Shown here: positions 53,754 to 62,649 of the stretch, piece by piece
How the letters are laid out: every line of letters begins with the position of its first letter
How positions within the stretch are numbered: the first letter of the stretch is position 1
Assembly (NCBI GenBank): GCA_944391495.1
Contig: CALXTU010000004.1
Coordinates: 100,001 to 164,000 of the forward strand
Origin: an uncultured Alphaproteobacteria bacterium
GTDB lineage: Bacteria > Pseudomonadota > Alphaproteobacteria > RF32 > CAG-239
Direction of reading: 5' to 3'
DNA: 64,000 nucleotides
The notes under the pieces: generated by a model
Told to the model about the DNA's origin: nothing
The model's input: only the letters and a program-made list of their open reading frames with translations
Databases searched by the model: none
Position numbers and translations under genes: made by a program

Positions 53754-54680
53754 CTATTTCCTTAAAAAAGAATACGTGTATACATAAAGTCGCATACCGT
53801 TTTTACGAATATTTTTACGAAGTTTTTTATCCCAGAAGATAAAAAAGCTGGCTACTTTAACCAAGAAACTTTTTAACCTGATTATGCCATAATACCTATT
53901 ATATTCTGCGGGACGATTTTTCTTTGAAGCGTTATACCAGATGAGAGCCTTATCTTTCTCCGTATAACAATATTTATCAAAAAAATCCTGCGCATATTTC
54001 TGTTTTACTCTTAAAGTCTTTTCTTGAACTAACGCTGGTTTTGTAGCTGTTAAAGACGCACTTTGGACACGATACATATAAATATTGTCATTGGTAAAAT
54101 CCAATTTTCCTTTTAACGCTATGCGACACCAATAATCATAATCTTCTGCACAAAATGTACTCGTATCATATTCGCCCACTTTGTCGGCAATTGTACGCCT
54201 ATACATAAAAGCCGCACCGACATTACAACCATGCATTAAATATTCTACCGTTCTTTTAAAGGTAAAATATTTTGAAAAAACATCCACTAAATTACCATTT
54301 TCGTCAATTATATCCATATCCATTGCAACCATATCTGTATCAGGATTGGCATCTAAATAATTACACATCTTTTCTAAAGCATTATTCTTGTATATATTAT
54401 CATCAGAAGTCCAGGTAAGATATGTCCCTCTCGCCCTTGCAAAGCCTATATTTAAAGAACTTGGAAGTCGCCGATTGCTCTCGTTACTGATTACGATAAT
54501 TCTGCCGTCTTTCTCAGCAAATGAATTCGCAATTTCCAAAGTCTTGTCTTGAGAACAATCATTTACTATAATTAATTCCCAATCCTGGAAACTTTGATCA
54601 ATAACGGATTGAATGGATTCCTTTATATATTTCTCTCCGTTATAACTTGGTAAAATTACGGATACTTTCGGATCTTTCAT
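53754..54680 (-). CDS. Glycosyltransferase family 2
   Basis: A 308-residue GT-A enzyme: VSVILPSYNGEKYIKESIQS at the start, LIIVNDCSQDKT, LTWTSDDNIYKNNALEKM (DxD-like SDD), FCAEDYDYWCRIAL (acid base region). It lies 3 bases from wecB. Confidence 0.9.
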   Translation of the reverse strand: MKDPKVSVILPSYNGEKYIKESIQSVIDQSFQDWELIIVNDCSQDKTLEIANSFAEKDGRIIVISNESNRRLPSSLNIGFARARGTYLTWTSDDNIYKNNALEKMCNYLDANPDTDMVAMDMDIIDENGNLVDVFSKYFTFKRTVEYLMHGCNVGAAFMYRRTIADKVGEYDTSTFCAEDYDYWCRIALKGKLDFTNDNIYMYRVQSASLTATKPALVQEKTLRVKQKYAQDFFDKYCYTEKDKALIWYNASKKNRPAEYNRYYGIIRLKSFLVKVASFFIFWDKKLRKNIRKNGMRLYVYTYSFLRK

Positions 54681-54710
54681 TTTGCAGTTCTTTCCTTTAT
54701 TACCAATGCC

Positions 54711-55829
54711 TTAATTTAACACTCTTTTAACAGAACTAACCTGTTTCTTAATTTCATTATAGGACTTGTCGATTTTTCGGTTTGTCCGGCCGAAAGTAAT
54801 TACACGTAACAACTTAAGCAGCATAAACCTGCCAATCAGGCGCCAGCGGCACACCAAATTGCGCAGTAAGATATTGCTTGTTCTTGTGTTTTTATAAATG
54901 ATTTCTTCATAAAAAGGCGTTCTTCTGGCCGCCATCCACCACTCCGCCGCATGTGGATAATCGGGATACGACCATGGTTTATATGAAGATGTATAATGTA
55001 TAATCCTGGCTTGTGTTTCAGTCAGGGCCAAATCTTTGTCTTTTTGTAATTCCGGGTAGTCATGCAACAAATTATACTGATAGTTCCACCCTAAATCGAT
55101 TAGACAACTCCTATTTTCAAAAATAATGTTCAAGACATCCTGGTCCAAAAAAGATAACTTTTTGTTCCGTAAAATGTTTAAAAAAGATTCCTTAAAACGT
55201 TCGTAATCAATTTTATCCGGACGAAATAAAACCACTCCGGCGTTAAAATATTTTCGATAATCTTTGACGCCTATCTCATCCATATGCCTTTTCACTTTTT
55301 CCAACTTGGGTGAAAACGTCATATAATCAGGAACGGCAGCAATTTGTTTGTCCGCTAAATCAAGATGGAGCAAATCAACAAGGGAATCTTTGACCAAAAC
55401 ATCACAATCAAGATACAATACTTTATCATAACTTTTCATTATTTTGGGAATAAACAGGCGATAAAACGTTGCAACACTCCATATTCCCCTGGCTTGAAAC
55501 AATGTCGTATCAATCTCTTTTAGCAACTCTTTAACATTAATATAGCGGACTGAACAATTTTTCTTTGCCATATCCTTTAATAATGATTTTTGACAATCAG
55601 TTATCCCATCATCAAAAATTAAAATATCATAGTTGTATCCGGCAGCCGCATTATCAAATATTGATTGCAGCGTAACGGCAAGATACGGAACATAATTTTT
55701 ATCTGCCGACAATACCAGTCCGAGATTATTCTCTGCAAAGGCCGGCTTGATTGCGGAATTTAATACACTATCCTCTTTTGTCACTTGATATGTTTTTCCC
55801 ATACCAATTTTCTTAATTGTTACAACCAC
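54711..55829 (-). CDS. Glycosyltransferase family 8
   Basis: A 372-residue protein with GT8 features: LGLVLSADKNYVPYLAVTLQ at about 36-55, VLYLDCDVLVKDSL (DxD motif), FNAGVVLFRPDKI, FLDQDVLNIIF and IIHYTSSYKPW. It starts at GTG 55829, with AAAGGA about 10 bases upstream; an ATG at 55802 without a clear site is an alternative. It uses UDP-glucose- or UDP-galactose-type donors in known homologues. Confidence 0.88.
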   Translation of the reverse strand: MVVTIKKIGMGKTYQVTKEDSVLNSAIKPAFAENNLGLVLSADKNYVPYLAVTLQSIFDNAAAGYNYDILIFDDGITDCQKSLLKDMAKKNCSVRYINVKELLKEIDTTLFQARGIWSVATFYRLFIPKIMKSYDKVLYLDCDVLVKDSLVDLLHLDLADKQIAAVPDYMTFSPKLEKVKRHMDEIGVKDYRKYFNAGVVLFRPDKIDYERFKESFLNILRNKKLSFLDQDVLNIIFENRSCLIDLGWNYQYNLLHDYPELQKDKDLALTETQARIIHYTSSYKPWSYPDYPHAAEWWMAARRTPFYEEIIYKNTRTSNILLRNLVCRWRLIGRFMLLKLLRVITFGRTNRKIDKSYNEIKKQVSSVKRVLN

Positions 55830-55847
55830 CTGACATTTTTCCTTTCA

Positions 55848-56912
55848 TTATTCCACGATTGTCGGCCAGGGATAATCTTTGGCGTCAAATTCATCAAACA
55901 TCAAATCGGCTATATATTTGGCAATCAGCCGCTCGTTAAACAGTTCGTGATATTTCTTCCACCCCTTTTCGGACATTGCCATCCGCTCTTCCGGATTCCG
56001 GCGATAATAATCAATCTTTCCATAAAGCTCGTCTTCGTCTTTATAAAAAGCAATCTCGTCGTCACCGAACAAATCGCCGAACCCCGTCCGTCTGTCCATC
56101 AAAGCCAATGCACCGTTGCCCATCAAATGCGCCATCCGGTCAGACGAATAAAGGTAATCGTGATTGCTGCGGTTAATGTTCAATCCCATCGCCGTATTTG
56201 AAAATACTCTCTGATATTCGCCACCGACTAGATTTTTGCCGTCAACTCGTGAGAACAAAACTTTATTCATATTAATATTGCGCGATATCCGCTCAATAAT
56301 ATCCGAAGTCTTCATCAATCTACCATCAAACTCCCTTACACTCGTCGGACTGGACGGAAACACCAAATCCCACTCCGGATATTTAATTTCAAAAGCCCGT
56401 CCGCTCTCAATCGATTTATCCGTCGGATTCGGCATAAAACCAACCTTGTGTTTTTTTACGTCAAACTGCCGCAGTAAATCTTTGTCCGCCGTTGTAATGA
56501 TGGTATAATCCACCAAATCAATTTTCGATTTAATATGTTCTATATTACTCGATACAATCTGCGGATTAATACAGTCCACATTCCATTGCAAAACCTTCGT
56601 ATTAGGTAATGCCTTACGAATACGAGCCAATGTTTCAGGCATTATGGTATCGGCATGACCAAGAATAATGCCGTCCGGATTAGTATCCACACAGTATTGA
56701 TAAAACAACTCATTAAACGGCTTGCGGCCAAACTGCTTCAGCTTGCCAAACACTGAAAATGTTTTCAGAATATCGCGGTCTGAAAAATCCAAAACATTAT
56801 GTCCATTGCGGATAAGACCGTGTGATATCTTGTACGACGCAATGTTCATATATGCGCCGGTGCGTTTCAATAAATTAAAATTCGTGCAATGTATTATCCG
56901 CTTTGATATCAT
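55848..56912 (-). CDS. Glycosyltransferase with GT1-type C-terminal domain (full copy)
   Basis: A 354-residue GT-B-like protein. The N-terminal half has IIHCTNFNLLKRTGAYMNIA and DGIILGHADTIM. The C-terminal half carries YLYSSDRMAHLMGNGALALM and FGDLFGDDEIAFYKDEDELY, typical of the CgeB/Glyco_trans_1_2 family. A truncated copy of its last 130 residues lies at 58296. It is the first gene of the leftward glycosyltransferase run. Confidence 0.85.
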   Translation of the reverse strand: MISKRIIHCTNFNLLKRTGAYMNIASYKISHGLIRNGHNVLDFSDRDILKTFSVFGKLKQFGRKPFNELFYQYCVDTNPDGIILGHADTIMPETLARIRKALPNTKVLQWNVDCINPQIVSSNIEHIKSKIDLVDYTIITTADKDLLRQFDVKKHKVGFMPNPTDKSIESGRAFEIKYPEWDLVFPSSPTSVREFDGRLMKTSDIIERISRNINMNKVLFSRVDGKNLVGGEYQRVFSNTAMGLNINRSNHDYLYSSDRMAHLMGNGALALMDRRTGFGDLFGDDEIAFYKDEDELYGKIDYYRRNPEERMAMSEKGWKKYHELFNERLIAKYIADLMFDEFDAKDYPWPTIVE

Positions 56913-57180
56913 AAATTCATCCCCCCTTTTCTAGTTCTTTCAATAAATACCGAGATTATTTTTATGATATGCGGGGGATACGGTTATTTTCATTTTGCTT
57001 ATTCCCGAAGCGTTGAAGTGTTTAATTTTAAAGTTGTATATTTTTATATATTAAAACTTATTTTTTATATTTTGTCTACAACTTTTCAAGCAAATTCAAA
57101 TAAATTATAAAGTATGTAAAATCATATGGTTAAGCAAACATTTTCACATTATTTTTCTATCGTTTGTCTTTTTAATACAA
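56913..57180. other. AT-rich gap, likely promoter region
   Basis: About 270 bases without a gene, very rich in A and T, before the leftward glycosyltransferase operon. It probably carries that operon's promoter, but I see no clear -35/-10 pair or operator. The terC terminator closes the gap on the right. Confidence 0.5.
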
Positions 57181-57216
57181 AAAACAGGTTCTTCAAATTT
57201 GAAGAACCTGTTTTTT
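57181..57216 (-). terminator. Terminator after terC
   Basis: A perfect 14-bp stem AAAACAGGTTCTTC / GAAGAACCTGTTTT with a 6-base centre and T tail, 16 bases after the terC stop. Confidence 0.88.
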
Positions 57217-57231
57217 CCGATAATGTTTTAT

Positions 57232-58191
57232 TTAAGCCTCTCGGGCCTTATAAATTGAAAACCCTATTCCCGCAAACAGCAGGCTGAACGTCACCGTCAG
57301 CGAATGCCAGGCTTCCAGTTCAAAACCGAAAAGTTTGGGGACAAATATCTTCAGGCCGATAAAGACCAGAATAATGGCCAACGCCGGCTTAAGATATTTA
57401 AATTTATGCACGACGGCCTCCAGCAGAAAATACAACGCCCTCAACCCGAGAATGGCAAAAATGTTGCTGGTATAAACGATAAACACATCCTGTGTAATCA
57501 AAAAGATTGCCGGAATACTGTCAAGCGCAAAAATCACGTCCATAATCTCAATAACCAGCAATGCAAAAAACAGCGGCGTAATATAATGTTTGCCGTTTTC
57601 TTTGATGAAGAAATGCTCACCGTGAATTTTTCCGGTAACATGAAAAACTTTGGAAACGATTTTAAACACTCTTGATTCTTCAAAGTTCGGCTCGGCATCA
57701 TGTTTGACAAGCAACATTTTGACACCGGTGTAAACCAGAATTGCCGAGAAAATATACAACACCCAGTGGAAATTGCTGATCAAGGCCTCACCCACATAAA
57801 TCAGCAGCGCACGCATCACAATCGCGCCCAAAATTCCCCAGAACAAAACACGGTGCTGATACTGCCGCGGCACCCCGATTGAGGCAAACACCAGCGACAT
57901 AATGAAAATATTGTCCAAAGACAGACTCTTCTCGACCAAAAATCCGGTAAAGAAGTCCATTCCCTTGTCCACGCCTTCTTCGTACATGACAAACACGCCG
58001 AACACACAGGCCGCCGCAATATACAACACGCACAAAATCAACGTATGGGTAAAATTCGGCACTTCGTTTTTACGGTTAAAAATAAACAAGTCAAAAAACA
58101 ACAGTGCCAAGACAACCACGCCGAAAATCGCCCACATTGCTTCCTGCGACAACACGGCATGATGCGTAAGCAAATATTCCAGTTTTTCCAT
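57232..58191 (-). CDS. TerC-family integral membrane protein
   Basis: A 319-residue protein with about nine membrane helices. Conserved TerC features: FDLFIFNRK near the start, FLVEKSLSLDNIFIMSLVF at about 83-101, HRVLFWGILGAIVMRA, VEIMDVIFALDSIPAIF and SNIFAILGLRALYF. The acidic residues within helices fit metal (Mn2+ or Ca2+) transport as in Alx/TerC relatives. It lies between two copies of a glycosyltransferase C-terminus. Confidence 0.93.
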   Translation of the reverse strand: MEKLEYLLTHHAVLSQEAMWAIFGVVVLALLFFDLFIFNRKNEVPNFTHTLILCVLYIAAACVFGVFVMYEEGVDKGMDFFTGFLVEKSLSLDNIFIMSLVFASIGVPRQYQHRVLFWGILGAIVMRALLIYVGEALISNFHWVLYIFSAILVYTGVKMLLVKHDAEPNFEESRVFKIVSKVFHVTGKIHGEHFFIKENGKHYITPLFFALLVIEIMDVIFALDSIPAIFLITQDVFIVYTSNIFAILGLRALYFLLEAVVHKFKYLKPALAIILVFIGLKIFVPKLFGFELEAWHSLTVTFSLLFAGIGFSIYKAREA

Positions 58192-58295
58192 GAGTAAAAA
58201 TTCTCCCGTTAAAAGACAATCTGCACAACTTGTACCTTAAAATCAGTCCGCTGTCAAACGCTGTAAAAGGTTGCTAACAACTCCGGCAAATATAT

Positions 58296-58805
58296 TTATT
58301 CGGCCAAAGTCGGCCACGGATAATTTTTGGCATCAAACTCATCAAACATCAAATCGGTTATGTATTGGGCTATCAGTCTTTCGTTAAACAACTCATGATA
58401 TTTTTTCCAGCCCTTTTCGGCAACTGCCATTCTATCTTCGGGATTTTTACGAAAATAATCAATTTTGCGATATAGTTCGTCTTCGTCGCGATAAAAAGCG
58501 ATTTCATCTTCATTAAACAAATCACCAAACCCGCTGCGAGCATCAATCAGCGCCAAAGCACCGTTTCCCATCAGATGAGCCATTCTGTCGGACGCATACA
58601 GATAATCATGATTACTGCGTTTCAGACACAAGCCCATTGCCGCATTGGCAAAAGTTTTTTGATATTCCGCTCCTACCAGACTGTTGCATTTATCTTTTAT
58701 TATAACATATGTCAAAAAAAGCCAAAACTCAATACAAAAACGCCGATTGAGAACTTTTTCATTCCGGTTGCTTTTATTATCCGAGTAATATAGAATATCC
58801 CCCAT
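58296..58805 (-). pseudogene. Truncated duplicate of the CgeB-like glycosyltransferase
   Basis: From about residue 41 to the end (58685-58296) the product closely matches the last 130 residues of the gene at 55848-56912, for example SNHDYLYASDRMAHLMGNGA and KGWKKYHELFNERLIAQYI. The first 40 residues (MGDILYYSDNKSN and so on) are unrelated and AT-rich, with no N-terminal domain. I read it as a remnant that is unlikely to act as a transferase. Confidence 0.8.
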
Positions 58806-58846
58806 ATTAAAAACACCTCGTTCTGCCTTCTGAGGAGATAAACCAA

Positions 58847-59656
58847 ATGTTTTTGCCGGAAATAGTGGTCAGATACGGCTGTCGTTTTTTCAATTTGCTG
58901 CAGACAAACGCTGCCGCACCGAAAATCCCCGACATCATAACCGCAGAAGAAACTCTCAAATATCTGTCATCATCAAATGCCGGTATTTGCCGCTTCGGCG
59001 ACGGAGAATTGAATCTTATCAACGGCAAGAGTATTCCCTTTCAAAAAAGCTCTTTCAAAATCCGCCGTCGTCTGATTGAAGTCCTCACCTCCGACAAAGA
59101 AAACATCTTAATCGGCATTCCGCGGATTGCTTTCACTCTTGATGCCGACATTACCCCGGAAAATAAACTGTTCTGGCAAAAGAAAGGGAAACGGTTCCGC
59201 CGTATTTTGCACCGTTTTTTACAACCGGAACGCACCTATTGTGCCTCCGAAGTTTCATTGCTGTATTCCTATATCGCGGAATATGATTTCAAAAACTACT
59301 TTACCGAATTCCGTACAATATGGAACGATAAAGATATCGCCATCGTGACCGGCCGCACCGTATTTGACAAACTACGTCATAATATCTTTGACAATGCCCG
59401 TTCTGTTGAATACATTTATGCACCGAGCCGCAATGCCTTTGAAGAATACGATGATATTTTGCAGCGAACCCTGCAGACGGACAAAAACAAACTCATTATC
59501 GCCATTCTCGGCCCGACGGCCACTATCTTGGCCTGGGACTTACTCAACCGCGGCTATCGCACCCTTGACCTGGGACATATCGCCAAAAGCTACGACCTCT
59601 TTTGCCGAAATATCCGTCTGGGCGGCGAAAACTGCACTTTTTACAAACCGGATTAA
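58847..59656 (+). CDS. GT-D-type glycosyltransferase (DUF1792 family)
   Basis: A 269-residue protein. GAGGAG precedes the ATG. The metal/donor motif CRFGDGELNLI at about 47-57 (DxE), NILIGIPRIAF, IAIVTGRTVFDK and ILGPTATILAWDLL match the DUF1792/GT-D fold known from glycosyltransferases of cell-surface adhesins. It overlaps the convergent amidohydrolase gene by 4 bases. Confidence 0.85.
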   Translation: MFLPEIVVRYGCRFFNLLQTNAAAPKIPDIITAEETLKYLSSSNAGICRFGDGELNLINGKSIPFQKSSFKIRRRLIEVLTSDKENILIGIPRIAFTLDADITPENKLFWQKKGKRFRRILHRFLQPERTYCASEVSLLYSYIAEYDFKNYFTEFRTIWNDKDIAIVTGRTVFDKLRHNIFDNARSVEYIYAPSRNAFEEYDDILQRTLQTDKNKLIIAILGPTATILAWDLLNRGYRTLDLGHIAKSYDLFCRNIRLGGENCTFYKPD

Positions 59657-60405
59657 AACTTTATATCCTTAAAATATCCCTCAAATGCTCCTGCCAGCCG
59701 CTCCGTCCAGTCTGCGGCACCCTGTGCCATATTGTCAAACTCATCGTCGCGGATTTCAATCAGTGCATAATCAAGCCCCTGCTCCTCCCCGCAGATAACC
59801 GCCGCGCCGGTATTATACTGCCGCAAATCATAAGGCACGTTTTCACCGATGACTTTATCTTTCGCCGCACTCAGTTCCCGATACAAATGCGCGGCCAGTC
59901 TGGTCGGATTATGATACAAGATTCCGGCCTGCCACGGGCGATACTTCCCGCCTTTAAGCTGCGGCGTAAAACTGTGGATTGAGAAAATGACCGGTTGCCG
60001 CCCCGTTTGCCGCACCGCGGCGATTTGTCCTGCCAAAGCCTGATAATAAGGCCGGTAAAACAGTTCTATTCTTTTTTGCCGATCCGCTTCCGTCATGCCG
60101 GCATTACCGGGTATCGGCGTCCGGTCGCTTTCGGCGACAATCAGTTCGTCTTCATTTATGCGCCGGTTCAAATCAATCAAGAGCCGGGAATAAACCCCCA
60201 ACACCGCCCGGCAGCCGAGTTTTTCCGCCAGACCCAGTGTAACTTCCCGCGCACCTTTATCCCGCGCGATATGCCGGTTTAACTCGGCCGCCGACAATCC
60301 CAGATTATGATATTCCGCGGGTATCCCGGCCCCGGCATGTTCACAGGTCAAGATCAAACAACTTTCCGCTCCGGCATTAACAACATCAAAAACTTTATTT
60401 GCCAT
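59653..60405 (-). CDS. N-formylglutamate amidohydrolase family
   Basis: A 250-residue hydrolase of the HutG/N-formylglutamate deformylase type: TCEHAGAGIPAEYHN at about 19-33, ARDKGAREVTLGLAEKLG, YSRLLIDLNR, IFSIHSFTPQ and ALIEIRDDE. Homologues cleave amides next to a glutamate. No hut histidine genes are nearby. It overlaps the preceding amidoligase gene by 11 bases, which argues for a shared substrate: one makes and the other breaks, or trims, an amide. Confidence 0.87.
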   Translation of the reverse strand: MANKVFDVVNAGAESCLILTCEHAGAGIPAEYHNLGLSAAELNRHIARDKGAREVTLGLAEKLGCRAVLGVYSRLLIDLNRRINEDELIVAESDRTPIPGNAGMTEADRQKRIELFYRPYYQALAGQIAAVRQTGRQPVIFSIHSFTPQLKGGKYRPWQAGILYHNPTRLAAHLYRELSAAKDKVIGENVPYDLRQYNTGAAVICGEEQGLDYALIEIRDDEFDNMAQGAADWTERLAGAFEGYFKDIKF

Positions 60406-62107
60406 ATCCCTTTGCCTCCCTTATCTTTTTGGCATAACTCGGATTAACATATCCCAGCTTATTGGTCTCGGTCAAGGCGTGCATCACCAAACGGGCATAC
60501 ATCTGCTCGCCCTCCATGGCCTCTTTTGACACCGCATGTTTCATCGGCCGGTAAACATCGTACGGCACCTGATAATAATAGGCCAGCGGATGCATAACCG
60601 TTTTGGTATCCGTCCGGCGATTGTTGTGCCAGCTGTATTTGTTCAGCAGCAGACGGTTGACATGATGCGGACTTCCGGCCGCCGCCGAAGCCACAAACTC
60701 GCGGTTAAACTGCAAAAAAGCCTCCACAAAACGCTTATTGAAATTAGCGTTCATAAAGCGCATTTCCACCGTATGTTTCGGTAAAATATTCAGCGTTTTA
60801 TACTTGTTGCCGAATGCCGACATTTCTTCCAGCTCCGTTTTGTTATCACACAAATCTGCCATCACGCACAAAAACGGATAATCCCGGCGGCCGTCGCGAC
60901 TCAAATTGCGGCTGATGTAAGTTGCATATAACAATTTGTTGTCACGGCGTTCCGGCGCGGCAAAAGCTCCGACGATTTCTTCCTCATGCAGCATCATTCG
61001 TTTAACCAGACGCTTATAGGCATTCATATCCAAACCGTCGGCCGCCAGATGCTGATGCAGCGAGCAATGCACGTTGACATGCCCCTCGGAAAAAGCATCA
61101 AGTATTTTCAGACAATCAGCCTCATCGTCTTTGCTGTGCATAATCCTGCTGGCATACTCGACCGCGGCCAGATTGTTATACCGCGCCAGGCTTTCGTCCC
61201 GCATAATGACGCCGGCCGAATGTCTGTCGGTATAAACCGTGGCGTCTTTGTTGCTGGAATAAAGTTTTTCCCAGCCGTTTTTCTGCTTCAGATACTCAAT
61301 CAGCCTGCCGTAGTCTTTATATTCTTCCGGAACATAAAACTCCAGCTCAAACCCGCTCGGCCAATATGCCCTTGCCGGCGGCAGCCCTTTTTCCTCCACC
61401 TGAAACATCTCTTTAAGTTCCGTCGACAGATGCGGCGATTCGGCATAAGCCCGACCCAAGCCGTTGCGCAAATCATGCAGCCGCTTTATGGCCTGTTTTC
61501 TGGTCTTAAAATTATAGCCGTCATGATACTGATAATCTTTCATGATATGGCGGCGTAAATAAGTGTCGGCTGCATACAAAGCGCGTTGATAAACATCGCC
61601 CTCTCTGACAACATCGGCAAAGTGACTGTCCAAAAATTTCAGAATATCAACCCCGACCATAATACCATGTTGGCTGGAATACATCATATTGGTTTTAATC
61701 GGCCAGTTACCGAACTCGGCGGCATGATCTTTTTTGGTGCCGAAACTATACACAAACTGCCTGAACTCAAAACCGAAAGTTTCAACGCCGTCAACCAACG
61801 CCGCCAGCCGTCCGTCGTTGCTTTGGGAATATTGTGCCGACTTCAAAGCGCTCAACTGCGGCTTATCACCGTTATAAATCGATGCGTTAACCCGGACGTC
61901 TTCAACAAATTCATGAAATTTCTGTGCTGCCTCTACACCGTAATGTTTAGCAAAATAATCAGCCAGACCGGCAAACGGCGCCAGCATATTGTCAATGTGC
62001 CAGTCATAATAAAACTGCTTGAATTTTTTTCCGCCGACCATAGCAAAATAATCGGCAAAAGCCTCTTTGGTTTGTTCAACATCTGCTTCTATATTATAAG
62101 TATTCAT
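60395..62107 (-). CDS. Amidoligase-family (glutamine-synthetase/GCS fold) enzyme with N-terminal extension
   Basis: A 570-residue protein. The C-terminal half has the motifs of the Amidoligase_2 family: GFELEFYVP (acidic metal pair, 252-260), GHVNVHCSLHQHL (342-354), APERRDNKLLYATY (384-397) and HTVEMRFMNANFN (445-457). Such enzymes join a carboxylate to an amine with ATP, often a peptide or Glu-containing product. The first 245 residues have no domain I can name. The gene is coupled to the N-formylglutamate amidohydrolase gene. The product could be a gamma-glutamyl or peptide-like amide; the substrate is unknown. Confidence 0.75.
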   Translation of the reverse strand: MNTYNIEADVEQTKEAFADYFAMVGGKKFKQFYYDWHIDNMLAPFAGLADYFAKHYGVEAAQKFHEFVEDVRVNASIYNGDKPQLSALKSAQYSQSNDGRLAALVDGVETFGFEFRQFVYSFGTKKDHAAEFGNWPIKTNMMYSSQHGIMVGVDILKFLDSHFADVVREGDVYQRALYAADTYLRRHIMKDYQYHDGYNFKTRKQAIKRLHDLRNGLGRAYAESPHLSTELKEMFQVEEKGLPPARAYWPSGFELEFYVPEEYKDYGRLIEYLKQKNGWEKLYSSNKDATVYTDRHSAGVIMRDESLARYNNLAAVEYASRIMHSKDDEADCLKILDAFSEGHVNVHCSLHQHLAADGLDMNAYKRLVKRMMLHEEEIVGAFAAPERRDNKLLYATYISRNLSRDGRRDYPFLCVMADLCDNKTELEEMSAFGNKYKTLNILPKHTVEMRFMNANFNKRFVEAFLQFNREFVASAAAGSPHHVNRLLLNKYSWHNNRRTDTKTVMHPLAYYYQVPYDVYRPMKHAVSKEAMEGEQMYARLVMHALTETNKLGYVNPSYAKKIREAKGYGK

Positions 62108-62174
62108 CTTTTTCTCTTGATCATTTTCCGTAAATTAAACCCAAAAACTGACTTAAAGCGTGTCGGTACTTTCC

Positions 62175-62228
62175 CCTCTGAGTACCCACGCTTTAAAAGT
62201 ATGATTAACGGGTTAAAATACTCAGAGG
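62175..62228. repeat. Inverted repeat, 10-bp arms
   Basis: CCTCTGAGTA (62175-62184) and TACTCAGAGG (62219-62228) with a 34-base loop. It overlaps the end of the small membrane ORF and could act as its terminator or as a regulatory structure upstream of the amidoligase gene. Confidence 0.5.
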
Positions 62229-62347
62229 CTGATCAAGAGAATAATCGCCAACAAAAGAATGGAAATAAGGGAAATCAGGCAGGCAGCAATACCGCTGTTG
62301 TTCACAACGGAATTTTCAAACTTCAAATTTTGCCACACGTTAAACAT
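62222..62347 (-). CDS. Possible 41-residue single-helix membrane protein
   Basis: An ATG at 62347, with AAGGG about 6 bases upstream, opens a 41-residue frame: a polar N-terminus (MFNVWQNLKFENSVVNNSG) then a strongly hydrophobic helix (ACLISLISILLLAIILLISL). The composition is that of a real small membrane protein and not of random sequence. It lies upstream of the amidoligase gene on the same strand. Function unknown. Confidence 0.4.
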   Translation of the reverse strand: MFNVWQNLKFENSVVNNSGIAACLISLISILLLAIILLISL

Positions 62348-62649
62348 ATTTTCCCTTTTGGTCCTAACTTTTTAAGGCTATAAAACTCTTTTTCCCCTGT
62401 CAATAATAAATTGAGAAAATATTATTAGCATATGATAGAAATATACTATAATCGCAACATAATCTACATTATAATCAATTGAAAACCAATAGCAAATACA
62501 TGAACAATACAAATTAAACAAACATTATTTTTTTATATAGATCTTTCTCCTTATTCGCACACTTATCCCTTAGCTGTCGCATTAAGCATTGCCTTTATAC
62601 CTTATTTGTTATATCGTTTTCTCAGCGCAACAGTCAGGAGAAGTGCATC
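62348..62649. other. AT-rich gap before a broken glycosyltransferase
   Basis: About 300 bases very rich in A and T, with no ORF I can support. It should hold the promoter of the gene at 62650, whose AGGAG site is at its right end, and of the small ORF on the left. No specific site is clear. Confidence 0.5.

Noticed and set aside
57232..58191. Tellurite resistance determinant
   Set aside because: TerC alone, without terABDEZ genes, is better read as a metal-ion membrane protein.
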